Positions 10,201 to 23,599 of a stretch of 64,000 nt of DNA are shown piece after piece (position 1 is the first letter of the stretch; each line of letters starts with the position of its first letter). The notes below the pieces were generated by a model. The model saw nothing but the letters and a program-made list of their open reading frames with translations. It was not told the DNA's origin and ran no database searches. Both the position numbers and the translations under genes were made by a program. This stretch comes from Beaufortia kweichowensis (Eukaryota > Chordata > Actinopteri > Cypriniformes > Gastromyzontidae), in the NCBI GenBank assembly GCA_019155185.1, contig CM032815.1:2799001-2863000 (forward strand). The letters are read 5' to 3'.

Positions 10201-12753
10201 GAACTGATTTTATATTTATTTATGGTGTCAAAAAATTCTATTAAAATGTAAATTGAAAAATGTGGAAACTTTTTTTAAACAACATTGTCTCTAGTTACAA
10301 TTTTTTAAAAAGGAATATATTTTGAAAGTACAATATTCTTTTGACAGATGGTGACATCATTCAAGACATGTTTGGCTTGCTGTTTTATCAGTGTTTTACA
10401 AAAGCATTTAAAAGAAAAACTTAAAATAATGTTTTTACATGTAATTCTTAAGAGAAATAATCGTGCTTGCTGTATTTTGTATACAAATATAATCATATTT
10501 GAAACAAACTATTAGATAATTTACTAGTTCATAGGCAAAATGTACTGCAAGTCCTATTACAGTAAACAGTATTTAATTACTTATTTCGCTACAGTTATCG
10601 CTATTGATGTTGGCCAACATTCATTAACATTTTTCAATATCTGCTCAGAAAATCCATAACAGTAAATTTCTAGTCAGAAACATCAGTTCACATTCGTCCT
10701 TTTAACTGCACTACCATGGCAGTATTTTCTGTTCTCCGTTAATGGTTCTGATCTATTTACTTTCTTCTCTCCCTCAGGACGTCCTCTTTCCTCGCAGGGT
10801 CAGTGTTAATGCTTTCACTCTACCTGCCTGTTCTTTCTACACTTGACATCTTTATAGCATCTCTCTCATGCTGAACATTCAATGGAGAGACTGAATTGAA
10901 AAGTGCTTGAGAGTGCAGAGCATTTTCAAGACGATCACCCTTTATAATGTACAGACACCAACAGATTTCAAGCATTGTGTGGATTCATTGTGGATTATTG
11001 GGAATCATTCAAAATATGGCCAAACATCACTGACTAAAGCATAAACATCATTATACTGTACCAGCTGCAACACACAGTATCATAAAGGTTTTTAATGTAC
11101 CATTGCCAAAAACATTAAGTTGCTACATATCTGAGAATAGTATTACACTGACCATTAACTTGGGCATCTACATAGAAAAATGTCATTTTTTCTTGTAAAA
11201 AAACACAACACAATACAATGGCACACCATACAGCGTCTTACCCATTTTCTGAGCTATTTAACCACAGCATCTATTAACCCCATATGCTATGAATGGACTT
11301 CTGAGTGTGTAGTTTAATATCATATTTGTTTATTTTAAGTAGAATTTGTATACTTAATGGACCACTAATGGACCAACTATACATAAACACATTTCTACAA
11401 CATCAAGAAAGTATATGATGTCATGCTTTGGACATAAACACAGACACACATACAATATACACAAACATGCTGTAGCTCCTAAGTCCCAGTTAATGAGCTT
11501 CTTTTCAATTAGCATCACTAACGAAACACTACAGATCAGGAAAATATAATTAATGCCACATTCAAGCACTCTCATTCTTCATTACATGGCACACTTTCCC
11601 CCTCTCAGGACTCTTAATAAACCAAATCAATTATTCTGACAGATTACACAAACTCACATGCTTGCAGCGCACACACTATGCAAAAGCTTAAATCGTATTT
11701 AAAATCGGGAGCTGTTCTATAAAAACACCCAGAGCATTTTATCACTGTGGCAATAAGTTTTGAACTGAGCGTTAATCATTTTTTCATGAAATATAAAAAT
11801 CAACTTAGGATTGTTGTTTCGCTCAGTACCGTTTTGGCAATGGAAATGTAGCCTTATTTAATATTATGCCTATGAATCACAGAGACAGACAGAGAGAGAA
11901 AATAAGGCTGACATTTCACTTTTAGTGCGGAAAAAAAAGAGAGATGGTTTTTAAAGGTTTTCTTTTCTGTCTGCCAGAAACCTAAATGTTCATTTCAGTG
12001 TGATACTGTTTCTTTCTCGTTACAATTTCGTTTACATTGAACATTCCACTTATTTCAACTGAAAAATTAACTGTGGAACTGTTTACTTCATGCATTCAGA
12101 GGTTTTTAATCATGTAACGGAGGAGAAGAGGTGTTATGAATCTCTTTGCAAGCAAACTTTGCCTGCGGAGACACACTCATAGGACAAAACGAGCAACACG
12201 AACATAGAAATATAATGCACAAATTGATTTTCATATCGACTCACACTTAAGTTATGCGTTTGACGTCATTTGCCCTCGAATGAGAAACTCCTCTGTGAAA
12301 TGCTTATACATCCGGTAAGTAAATATAGACACCAAGTACATAACGCAGTGAATAGTTAGTGCATAAAACATTTGGGACACTAATTCCGCTACACTCCTTT
12401 ACACTGCTTTTACACTTGCATTTCATATATTCTAAACACACTAACTAAAAAATTTTAAGTCATACTTCCCCTTTTTTTTGCTGTTTCCATGTAACTTTAA
12501 TGTAAGAAAAAAGCTGAAATCTGTTCGGCTGGTTTTGAAAGAAATTATGCCGGGCACATTAAGATGCACACAGCTGATGAAAACCCCATGTTTACAGTAC
12601 ATATATAAAGGGGTGTAAAGTTTATCTTTTGTCAAGATCAAGTGGAATTTTAAACACTGTACTACTACAGACAAATCACTTAAAAACACAGAGAGCAATA
12701 TTTATAATTTTACATGATCTCTCTTTTGCACCAATAAAGTTTGACACGCTGCA
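10201..12753. other. Intronic stretch, nothing recognised
   Basis: AT-rich unique DNA. Short GA run near 11886-11900. No gene or recognisable transposon end. Confidence 0.5.
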
Positions 12754-12993
12754 TTAAACACACAGCTTAAAAATGTCACACTCTTTGCTCCCTGATTCCA
12801 GTAACTGCCTTACAATTGTTTTAACGCTAAACCACGCAGGTGCAGATTTCAACCGCTGAAGGTGTTGTTTACGTGCACGCACCGTTTGCGTTGTTTTAGC
12901 ACACAGTTCACTGAAGGAATTATGCAAATCCAATAAGGTTTGATTCTCTCTCGTTTCATCATCTGAAATCTGAATTATTGCTTCTACTGACAA
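12754..12993 (-). other. Unassigned 79-codon ORF, possible exon or relic
   Basis: On the auts2 strand an open frame is preceded by TTTTCTTGTCAG, a plausible acceptor with a pyrimidine tract, and stops at 12754. The predicted peptide has mixed, protein-like composition (residues 20-60 rich in Leu, Lys, Arg and Gln). It lacks its own ATG; the first codon shown is TTG. I recognise no family. A chance ORF, a cryptic terminal exon or a transposon relic are all possible. Confidence 0.15.
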
Positions 12994-13375
12994 GAAAATG
13001 CAAACATACCTTTAAACCAAATTCTGTCACAGACGTGACGATATTCCCTGTTATTCTCTACTACAGCTGTCTAACAGAGCTCATACTGTAAAATAAAATA
13101 AATGACACACACATGACAGTTAAATCATGGGACACATACTTCATAAACAGTGAGCTGTCAGAGGTATTGCACCAATCAGCCACAATAACACACATAAATA
13201 CACAGACCTAAACACAAGACATATTTCCTAACAATCACGCCCCTGGTAACACATTCACACATGCAAATTTGCTATAATCTCACTTGAAAAATGAGTATCA
13301 GAAACATTAAAACACCATAAAGCATTCAGCCTGACAAAAATCAATAGAGAAATCATGTTTAACTCAGGCTGAAAG
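12994..13375. other. Intronic stretch, nothing recognised
   Basis: AT-rich unique DNA with CA-rich words. No features. Confidence 0.5.
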
Positions 13376-13750
13376 ATGTCCCGCCCACACTCGAGCATCA
13401 CGATCAACATACAGCGCAGCTTCTCAGCAACCACAGCCCATGTTCTCTGTCAGCACATGATCAGAGAGAATCCTGCAGGATGTGTTTGTGTATGCGGTGT
13501 GAGGAACAGAGCCCGAGGCCATTCGCACCGCACTGAAGAGCTGAGAGATTATGAGGCCGCTCAAAATAAACCGAGGGTGAGATGGGCACTTGCCTCAGAC
13601 CCCTATACACTCGGACTGCCTAAAACACGCCTGAAAATCAAGGTATCTTTGGATATTTCTTTGATTCATGCATATGATAAATCCACATGCATATGTTCAA
13701 CACAAAAGCCAGGGTGGAAAGATAAACACTTATTAAAGATAAATAAATAA
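13376..13750. other. Locally CpG-enriched segment
   Basis: About ten CpGs in the first 270 bp and an open plus-strand frame of 124 codons that ends in AT-rich DNA. ATCAAG|GTATCT at about 13641 looks donor-like. No protein family is recognisable. It could be an antisense exon, a small regulatory element or chance. Confidence 0.2.
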
Positions 13751-14043
13751 TAGTTTATTGGTTTGCAGTGCTTGCAGGAAAACATTTTCCCTTCTGCTAC
13801 AGTACAGCGAGTGGTGTCAAGATCTTGACAGTAGTGAACAGCTCTCTGTGCAGTTCTCAATTCAACACGTATTCAGTCTATACTGAAAGCCCTGAAGCTT
13901 TACATTTTCAAACCTTTACAAACATGAAACAGAAGATGAATCAAATTTTTACATTAGAAACGTTGCTACCTGGCTTTCAGTTAGAAAGTATTTAAAGAAA
14001 TAATTTATCCAAATATGAAAATTCTCTTTCATAAAACAAGCGT

Positions 14044-14390
14044 AAATCACAAAATTGAATTATGAGATAACAAGCATCAGTAGAGACACAAAACAATTAT
14101 GAAAATGGGTTAAGTGTGTTTATCCATAAATGACTGTATGATAGATTTCGAGATGCAGTTTTCATTCACAATACTGAAATTAATAATCGTAAATACTGAA
14201 ATAAATGGTTTTATTAACACAATATGTTTTATTCTTTGCACAAAAAAGTTGGCTTTCCTAGACACTGATTTCAATCTTTGACATTATATTAAAGGTCAAG
14301 TCCAGATGAAATGCATCAATGTTATATTTCCACAAAATGTTCTTGACATTATGTAAAATGACTTTATGTTGAAAATGGTAAAAAACAAAA
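14044..14390 (+). repeat. Dispersed repeat, copy 1 (partner at 60985-61165)
   Basis: It shares GAGATAACAAG, TTTGACAT, ATATTTYCACA, CAATGTTCTT- and GACATTATGTA-type blocks in the same order with 60985-61165. It carries about 190 bp of extra sequence after 14080. Class unknown. Confidence 0.5.
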
Positions 14391-14446
14391 AACTACTACT
14401 GGATTTTTAAATAAAAGCAGCTAATGTTATGTTCCCCCTATGATAT

Positions 14447-14665
14447 TTGCATTTGTGCTCTAACAACTCAAGCAGTGGCGCTCATATGGGCGTTGCAAGT
14501 TCCAATCCTGCTTGCGACAAATTCCACACTGTCTCCGCTCTCATCACTGCAGCTATAAATAAAAATGGTGCAAGGCAAAGTCAACAAGAAACTAAAGAAA
14601 ATAAGGAGCTGAAATCTGAGTTAACAACTGTGTGGATAAAAGGCCCTTGGTCGGTGTCAGACACT
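14447..14665 (+). mobile_element. Possible diverged tRNA-derived SINE
   Basis: AGTTCCAATCC at about 14499 resembles a pol III B box (GGTTCGAATCC, 9 of 11). It is followed by TCTCCGCTCTCATC and an A-rich AATAAAAATGG stretch, an arrangement reminiscent of tRNA-derived SINEs in cyprinids. No clear A box or target-site duplication was found. Confidence 0.3.
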
Positions 14666-14798
14666 TGCTGTCACATACAGATGGTGAGTCGTGTTTAACA
14701 GGGACTTTGTAAGCCGTTCTCATCTGGAGTTTCACACAAAGGCAAGACACAACAGCTCAATAGGATCAAAGCCTGCAGTCAGAGCAGTCCAAATAGAG

Positions 14799-14799
<1 letters not shown>

Positions 14800-14833
<34 letters not shown>
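14800..14833. repeat. (TC)17 microsatellite
   Basis: Uninterrupted 34 bp run. Confidence 0.95.
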
Positions 14834-14836
<3 letters not shown>

Positions 14837-15968
14837 AGTAAGAGCACACAGTGAGTTCATATTCCCTCAGCTCTCACTCTCTCTACCCTTTCTCTCTTTT
14901 CTCCTTTTAAACAGCACTTAATGTCTCACTACCCTCCACACACCTCCCTTAGTCCCAGCTCAGCAGTTTAGCTGAGCCACTTTTCCTACAGAGTGTTCAG
15001 TTCTGCTGTATTACACAGGCACTTTTGCATGCACACAAACAAACATGGAATACTGATTGGAAATGTTTTATTAGCATATTTTTAACAAATACAAACCTTT
15101 CATCCTATTGGCTTTAGACCTGATGTTAGATAAACATCATTTGGTTTAAAAATTTGTGATATAATCTCATATATATGTTATACATTAGGCATATTTATAT
15201 CAAATTTATTAAGAAGTAAATAATTGTTATGAGGGGAAAAGCATATCATGTAACGTCACCACTGGCCAATCAGAAGCAAGTATTTCAGAGCGTTGTATAA
15301 TAAATTTCATTACAAACATTACAGTACATATCACAATTACATTACGAAAATATATTGTGCTGTATACTGTTAATGTAAAAAAATAACTTTTTATGGATAT
15401 TTAATTTAGTGTGTGAGCATTTAGTCCCTTCAATCTGATTTATATACCGTGAAATAAACATACACTAAAGCAGTACACTATACATTTTTTACCTTTCCAC
15501 CAAAAGTTAGGAATTACAACAATAATCATATTGCAACCCAAATATAACACACACACAGCAAAACTCTCCACAGCACCCAAAGCTAATGAACTGAGCTCAT
15601 ATTCTCCAAATTACACACAAAAACTCAGAACTATTACAAACACTATCTAAGCGCTCAAGCTTTTAATAAACTCTACTCACAATTTCAACTGCTGGTTTTC
15701 CCCCAAACTTTGCAATGTATTAATTAAGCTTAACAATCCTCAAACAGCATCAGTATCTCTGTTGTTTAATAGCAGCTTATCATCTCTCTGTGAATGGCTG
15801 TTAAATCCTTCAGCAGCACACAGTAAAGAGTTCAATCTCCTCTGAAGGGAATTTAACACATTTATGGGCTGACGAGAGACACGTTCAGCTCTACTGACAA
15901 GCAAATAGAAAGCTTAGCGCTGAAGGAAATCAATCTGCTCAGCTGGAAGCTTCACAATATATCAGAGA
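14834..15968. other. Intronic stretch, probable old repeat near 15240
   Basis: AT-rich. CCAATCAGAAGCAAGTATTT and the following GCGTTGTATAATAAATT resemble a segment I associate with cyprinid interspersed repeats. No gene seen. Confidence 0.4.
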
Positions 15969-16006
15969 TAGAGAGAGAGAGAGAGAAGAGAAAGAGAGAG
16001 AGAGAG
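15969..16006. repeat. Interrupted (GA)n
   Basis: GA run with AGAGAAGAGAAAGAG interruptions. It is the only long GA (rather than CT) tract on the plus strand within the intron. Confidence 0.9.
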
Positions 16007-18311
16007 ACAGACTTACGACAAGAGAGATCAAGTGTAAGAGTCGAGTGGAAAAAATACTGAAGTGGCTGAATGATAAAAGATAAGAAGAGATGAAAAGAGA
16101 TGAAAAGATCAAAAGAAGTAGGTACGGTATCATAACCTATACAGTACCTGCTCTACATCTGTCAGGTTTCTGTCAAAATGATATTATAAGTGAAAAGTTT
16201 AGGAATAGTAGTTTAACAACTAAATGACATCCTGTTCTACGTAACCTCAATCTCTGATCAATCTGCATTTACACAAGGTGATTTTAATGTACAGTATACA
16301 TTCATGTGGCATTAACAATATGATTCTGGCTTTTATCTGGCTATTATTTCTAAAATCCTAAACACATCTCAAACCCTAAAATCTCTTTCAACACGTACAT
16401 CTCAAAGTAGTGTCCCATAAAAGTAAGAGCAGCTCTGTGTTGTGTAACACTTCAAAACAGTTTTCATTTCATATTTTAAATGAGCTGCGAAACAATGTTA
16501 CACACAGAATATGGAAAAGATGGTTTACATTCAAAAGCACCTAGGCATCAGGTACGGTGTCTCTCACACTGGTGTGCTCCTAAAGTAGCACATAAAAGAG
16601 CAATGCATGCATGTTGTGATGTATGTTCTCGCCCGTTTCCATGAGCATGCCAACAACTCATTAATCATCGCATGCTTGGACGCCCTTAGGCACCTTCTTT
16701 TCTTTTCCCTTGCACTATTTTAAAGAAATATGTATACAGATGGAAGGCAGCAGGTTATAATCTAATTTTACTGAAGGTTATATCACGCCATCGTGATTGA
16801 ATTGACATATGACTTGCCATAAATGTTTATCAGAACAAGCTTTACATGATTTACAGAAGCAGAATAGTGATCAATATTCTTTGTTTTCCTTAAGAACAAA
16901 AAAAACATTGATATCAACCAATCCTCAACCAATCCTGGATTTCTAGGACTTTTACAGGATAACTGGATAATGGTTTTTATTTTATTAAAATGTTATTAAA
17001 AATTTTATGTAAAATGTAAAATGAATTGTGTCATTTTAAGTCTAGCACTGCTACAAGATAAAGCCATTGTAGACATTTCCATGCCTAAAAATCACATTTT
17101 CAAAACTCTTTTTCAATTTAGAGTTAGGGTTGTGATTTTATCGAGTTAGAATGAAAAACAAAGAACATTCAACCCAAAAATCACACGGTCACACAAGAGT
17201 GCGTTTAAAATGATTGTGTTTGATCTCCGGTCTTTCCCGAGGGCCACTAATGTGAAAAAGTGATATATGATAAACATCCTGTGGCAGAACGGGCAGATCA
17301 CATGACACGTTGCAGAGCCGCCACAACAAAGAGAAAGAGGAGACGAGGCCGGGAGAGACTGATGACCACTGGGGAAACTGATTGGAGAAAAAAGACAGGA
17401 GAGAAATGAAGATTGAAAAATAAGCTTTAGCTTGGGTTGCTAAATCCTCCAAAGCTCTACAAACGTACTTGAAATCGTACTGTATGAGATAATTGTATGT
17501 CCATGCATCAGTGTGTCATCCTGAGCGCACGACACGTATGACACCCTAGTTAGAGAAAAGATCATTCATCTCATGACACACTCACAAAGTACAGCCATAT
17601 GAAATATCCAATCTGAACCGGTGCAATATATCACTTGTAGAAAATGGAGATGGAAAGAGAAAGAGCGAGTGAGCGAATGCAAGTGTATGTGTGTGCATAA
17701 GAATGTAAAGGTTGTGACACTACAGTGGGTTTGTTATTTATACTCTCCACTTGCTCGTACAGTCTGACAGAAGATGAGTGGGAGTGATGGAGGTGAGGGG
17801 TCTCTTCTATCTACTGGACCTCCTTTGGATATTTTAAATATTTCAGTGATCTAAAAGTCTATAAACTATTCTGTCTGTGAGCATCTAAATGCATTCCTTT
17901 GGTATTCATAAGAGAGTTGGCTTGAAAACAACACAGCATTTCCATTTGGTTTCAGCTTTATCCACAGCTTCAACACTGAATGTGTTCTGCGAGCAATACT
18001 TGTTAGTGCACACGACTTGAAGGAGACATAATTAAATGGACAGGGACCAAATGGATCTGGTATGCAAAATATGCAAATAAGATGGACGAATTATTCACCT
18101 TGTGAAATAGTTACGAATTGCCATGAGATTGTGTTGAAATTACTCCTTTAAACTGGATTTAAATTGGAGTCTGCATGTAGGAACACAAGAGAATTGAAAG
18201 ACGCTCTAGATTAAAGGTGTTCCTCATAAATTAGTTTTTCCACCTTGACTTAATTATCAAGACATTGAGGGCAGTGAAGTTAATGACAACATAACAAATA
18301 TGTATTCTGTT
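16007..18311. other. Intronic stretch, nothing recognised
   Basis: Unique DNA, AT-rich with a more balanced segment at 17210-17460. No gene or repeat array. Confidence 0.5.
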
Positions 18312-18440
18312 GGCACACACACATGTTGGGTTTCTATTAACATAATGACTTTTATACTGTATATTGTATTGTGTAACCCTAACCTACACAAACCTTTCTG
18401 CTTTTTTAAATAAATATTTAAATAAAATGTCCCCATAAGA
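18312..18440. repeat. Interspersed repeat sharing ACATAATGACTTTTATACTG, copy 1
   Basis: A CA run and TTGGGTTTCTATTA lead into ACATAATGACTTTTATACTG, then TGTAACCCTAACC, ACCTTTCTGCTTTTTT and AATGTCCCCATAAGA. The copy at 49922-50040 repeats the same order. I know this family as widespread in teleosts, often next to CA repeats. Class not assigned. Confidence 0.65.
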
Positions 18441-20523
18441 TAAACAATTACTTTTAATGTTCAAAACAGAAATTATTGCCTTATTTTTACTGCTGGCATA
18501 CTGTCAGACACAGGGAGAGAAATAGATAAAGTATGTGAGTGTGTTCAGACGTCTGATGACGACACAAGAAACACTGACCTTGAAAGTGTGTGAAGTGAAT
18601 ACTGAAAAGACACTTTCTACGGATGACTCCCTCTCTCTGAAGACAGATCAAGTTAAATCGCTTTATATGAATAGAGACACTATACCTGGCAAAGACTGAT
18701 CTAATGATGAAAAAACACATATCTGAGGAGCATGTTTAAAGAGATGTGCCACACACAGCAGATGTGCCACTTCTCATACGGGCCTCTGGGAACATGTCCT
18801 GCATCTGCTACACCACTTAACAGTCAAACCACAAGAAAATCTGATTTACTGAAAACAGCTTTGAGTAAAGCAGGACTTGTTACATCTGTAACTAGTCACA
18901 TCTTTAAATATTGGCTTGTCCTGCTCCTGATAAGAAAATTCACGGATTCTCTTTAGTTTCCTTTTAATTGAAGAGAAACCCCGAGCGAGAGAAGCCAACT
19001 AAAACCCAAAGGCAGAGGAACAGAACAACAGAAGAGCATTAATGTCATTACAGTCAAAGACACTGACCTTGCCATCATCTAAACCTTATTTAATTCATCA
19101 CCGCTGTCTACACCAGTGGTCCGCATTCGGACAAGAACCCAGAGACCTAAATCACTGTCACTGTCCCTACACCGGCTCTCAAATCAGACAGCATGTTCTA
19201 TATTCCTAAGTGACACCACGCAATGACAGATCGGCTGGAGTGGTGATTGATATCGATGCAAAGCGGCCATTCATTACAAGATTTTTGGGTGCTCTCCATC
19301 TTGGCAGAGAGCGAGGCCCTTAGCGTCAGTCATTCGCCAATGAGTCCTAATGGAAACGGAGAGAGAGAGGGAGAGCTGACAAGATCAAGATGGCTTCAAT
19401 GAGTTTATGACCCATTTCTGTATGTCAAACACTAATGATTGTCATTTATTTATGCTGCTGGTGAAACATGATGTCATGTCTCAATACACTTGCATAATCA
19501 CGCCAGTCTATTTTGTCACTTGAAAAAACAACGGGGCGTAATATTGCTTTAATACAGAATAACTTGTAAAGTGTCACAGCACCCACAGAGGTCGACTATT
19601 AACCTTAAATAGCTTAAATTTTATATTTAAAAAAATATATATTTTATAATTCTTTTAAGTGTGGGTATTTAAAAAAAATAACAATAGTTTATTGTTATGA
19701 ATTTATATAAATGGCTATAAATGAATGTATCTATTATATGGGTGCCATATGTCCCATGAGATCACTTTGCAGAACAGAGCCATATAAATTAAGTAAGAAA
19801 GCCAACAAAATGAATTACAATGTAAATAAACTGCTGCTAGTTTAAATTGCATTGTGCTAGTATCAGGGGAACACTTAAAGAACTTAAGTAAATATTCCAA
19901 TAAGCAGTAAAGGCAATGTAAGCACATCAGACTGTGAGATTTACAAACACCACACATAATCACCATCCACAGCCATTATCAGTTTATTACATGCTGATAG
20001 TGTGCTGCACTTATGATCCCGCAAGGATCCATTTCTAATTTACACTTTACACCTCTTACAACCACACACACATCTCACACTTCCCATCTAATTCTCAGTT
20101 TAAATGTTCCACTGGATTTTACAACATCAAGCCTGAACAGCCACATATTTCTACTTCTTATAAACGGTGTTACAATACAAATACCGTCTCTTCTTGTACC
20201 ATCAACCACTTCTGTCACATGGCATTCCTTTCTAATTCATCTTTCTGTCTCTTTCTATCTTTATCTCACTTTCTCTTTGTCTCACTCGCTCACTCTCTCA
20301 GTCTCTCTAAATGAGAAATATGTTTTATTCATATTGTCAAAACATTAACATACAAAAACAAAACAACGGTCTTAAATTAATAAATTAATTTAATGTTAAT
20401 GTTCATTTTAGCATTAATTATGTTAATGTTATTTTATGAATTAACATGAAATTAAATGTGTGAAAAAAGTGTCAAAATAAATAACTATAATAATTGGTGA
20501 TAATAATATTTAATGATCCACAT

Positions 20524-20526
<3 letters not shown>
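18441..20526. other. Intronic stretch with one balanced block
   Basis: 19230-19420 is unique and balanced in composition (GCGGCCATTCATTAC, GTCATTCGCCAATGAG), hence a weak candidate regulatory element. 19610-19700 is very AT-rich. 20013-20348 is open for 111 codons in CT-rich DNA but has no protein features. Confidence 0.4.

Positions 20527-20562
<36 letters not shown>
20527..20562. repeat. (TC)18 microsatellite
   Basis: Uninterrupted 36 bp run. Confidence 0.95.
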
Positions 20563-20566
<4 letters not shown>

Positions 20567-22011
20567 CTGGAGCCACTCTTTTACTTCTGACAGTGTTTCA
20601 TTTATCTTAAGATGAATGCTTTCCCTTGTGAGCTTGTTTCCTCTGCAACACTCAGTTTGTGCAAAAGAGCATCTAAAATTGGGGAAAAACAATAAGATGT
20701 GAGAATAATAAACATGTTAAGAATGAGGAAAGTAATGAGAGGCTGAGGAAGAGACTGAATGGAATACCAGATAAGCATGCAAGAGGATCTCAAACAGAAA
20801 TTGTAACATCTACAATCTCGATTTTTCTTAAATATATATAGAGTGATTTAGCTTTTTTTAGTTGCTTTGCTATAATCAGTTCACTCGCAGCATGTTGAGT
20901 TTTAGTTGTTAGACAGCTGCACAGAAATGGCCTTTGGGAAAATGCATTTTTAAATTCATCAGCTGAAGTGTTGCTGCACATTTAGATGTCCTTTGAGTGT
21001 TTCATCACGTTTCCAAGACGGCGTGTCAAGTTAAAAATAGAGCCATGTTTGAAACACCACAGCCCAAAAGATGTGGCTGTTATTTATTCTAACATTTGTC
21101 TGCTACACTAATGTCTGATGACAAGCATAGGCATTAAAAATATGTCACGAAAAATGAGTAAAAAATCTTTTCTTCAATACAAGAACAATCACATGCACCT
21201 GCTTTTTAAGTGTTTAATACAGTATATCTGCGGCGAATGAATTTAAGCCAGCCGATTCTCTTTTCAGCAATACAAAAGCTACAAAAACGCATTACTTTAC
21301 ATACATTTAATAGGGGTTGTGACTGAGAACAAGCAGGGGCTGACAAGGACATGTGTTCTTATCCACATTCAGTCACTTGTCTTGTCTTTCTCTATTCCCA
21401 TTGAAACTTAAAAGCTATCGAATCACCGCCTATGACAGACACTGTTTTACATTTCAAACGACAGTCTGTGCTAGAGTGTCGACCCGGATGCCCTTTTGTC
21501 CCCGTGTGTGGCGCTTGAACTGACTGGTGCTGCAAAAAAACCTCCAACTCCTCTCCTGAATATCCTCCACGTTCTCCCTCTGGCAAGCCCAGCCAGCTGA
21601 AGCCAGCACAATAAGAGCCCTCAGTGACTGTAAACCACACCGTTTGCCTCCCAGGCTAAAACAGCCAGATGAAACATGAGCACGCGGCACGCCGGGGCAG
21701 CGTAACAGAGCTTCATTTGAGAGAGAGTGGCTGTGGGCAGAGGGTGCCCTTTACGACATCACGTTCTCATTTGAAAATCTTGACCTTAAAAGAGATTATA
21801 AGAGAAAGCGTAACATTGATTTTAGGCTTGCATCAAAGAGACGACATTTGTGGTTAAAATGAAAAACAGTGTCTTCCAAATAAATCTATTATTTGGCCTG
21901 GGGAAACTGGGGAAATGTGAAATTTAGATGCTTTCAACAAATAATGGGTGCAAACCACTAAACCACAGTTCCCCGACACCAATCCTCATATACTGTCTTA
22001 AGACCATTGAA
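20563..22011. other. Intronic stretch, nothing recognised
   Basis: Unique DNA. 21470-21730 is GC-balanced, the rest AT-rich. No gene or transposon end. Confidence 0.5.
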
Positions 22012-22110
22012 GGTCTTGGTCTTGTCTTGGTCTTGTCTTGGTCTTGGTCTTGTCTTGGTCTTGTCTTGGTCTTGTCTTGGTCTTGTCTTGTCTTGGTCTT
22101 GTCTTGGTCT
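22012..22110. repeat. Minisatellite of GGTCTTGTCTT (11 bp) and variants
   Basis: About 99 bp built from alternating GGTCTT (6) and GTCTT (5) blocks, mostly in an 11-bp period, bounded by AAGACCATTGAA and TAAGTGCATT. Strong strand asymmetry: the plus strand contains almost no A. Confidence 0.95.
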
Positions 22111-23599
22111 TAAGTGCATTTGGACTTGGTTTTGTATTCAGTCTCAGACGGATTTTGCAGTGCAACTGCAGTGATATCATTTAATTGTCAATTAATTCTC
22201 TAATTTACTTGTTAACATCCTTAATGTGATTGGATGTAAAACTTCCTGATTTTATTGCAATCAGTAACTTCTAATTTGATGACTTTGGTTACTGCCATGC
22301 CAGGTAAAAAAAATTAAACAGGCAATTGTGTCAAAAATGTCCAACAAATTAACACAAATGGCTGCAAAATTCAAGATATGATTGCAGAAAAATACTTGTA
22401 TAAGATCATTTATTTTATATTATAACATGCAATATAATTACGCAGAATCAGAAGAGCAAAAACACTGTTTTCATAAAAAAAAAGAGCATAAACTTTTCAT
22501 TAACACAATTGCACAAAAATTGTTATGTGGGTCTTTCAGATAAATTTAGGAGATGCTTTCATTTTCATAAGTATCTGGCGAGTTTGAGTTCACCGCATTG
22601 TAGGCAATTCAACAGGCACTGACACATGTTATGACATAATAAGACAATGTCAACCACAGCAATTGCATAAAAACATAACCACAACCACACACACAAAAAA
22701 AGGGGCTAATGGAGACAAATAGCAGTGCTCTCTTTGCTGCTCGACGTGTCCCTCAGGGCTCATCTGACAGGGCAAATAAAGTCATGCGTCTTCCTTTGCT
22801 CTCCGTGCCTCTTACAGACACTCTCTCTCACACACACACACACGCATGCAATTATCACATTTCAAAACTTTCTCTCAATCACAGTCATCTCTGGAGCATC
22901 ATAACGAAAACAACTCGGTTCTCTCCGCACACGTCACTCCAGGCAGCGATTCAATTAATTTCCAAAATCCAATCAGTCTCGAGCCAGTCTGGAATAAGCA
23001 CAGCCCTCCAGGGAAGCATTTCCTCAATGTTTTATAGCAATCCTTTCAATTAAGTGCAGATTATTACCTGGAGGTGATTAAAAGGTGATTCGATTAACCC
23101 ACTCTCCATTAAGTGAGGTTGAGAGGCGTGCCCTGCAAAGGCTTTCCATCCCGCTTTCAGTGTCACGTGGGATTGTTTGGCTCTTTGAGATCTGTCCACG
23201 TATTGACGGGTCATATCTAAGCGCCATCTCTGTGGTCGTAGATGTATTTTCACAGGCAAGTCAATAAAAATGAACAAAAACAACTGAATAAAACTACTCT
23301 TTAAGAATCAAAACATTCATTGATTTATACTGGGGTGATTATGTTTAGAGACAAAAAGTCTTTCAACAGCATTTAAGTTTTCATTGTGATATCAAAATTG
23401 GTAAATCTTGGAATTGCTTGTAAAATTTGGTAGTGTAACAAGGCTAAAAGTTAATATTAACCTAAACACCATGTACATGTGCATTAAAACACATCTGGAT
23501 GCATAAAAAAGTATTTGTGTACTTTTGCTTCAGGTAGAATTGGGCTTCAGCCAATTTAAAGATTGGTTGGATAATTTGGGCTGTAGGATCCTAATATAA
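22111..23599. other. Intronic stretch, mixed
   Basis: 22111-22690 is AT-rich. 22710-23250 is balanced and unique (with a CT/CA run at 22820-22844) and could contain regulatory sequence. No gene. Confidence 0.45.

Larger units (their letters stand above)
13751..14799. other. Intronic stretch with one dispersed repeat and a possible SINE
   Basis: The two sub-features at 14044 and 14447 are listed separately. The remainder is unique and AT-rich. Confidence 0.5.

Noticed and set aside
13376..13750. 124-codon plus-strand ORF as a gene
   Set aside because: No domain, no start or splice context beyond one donor-like site; kept only as a CpG-enriched segment.
14447..14560. Functional tRNA gene
   Set aside because: Only a B-box-like word; no acceptor stem, anticodon arm or terminator found, so at most a SINE relic.
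20013..20348. 111-codon plus-strand ORF
   Set aside because: Thr/Ser/Leu-rich translation of CT-rich DNA with no domain or splice support.
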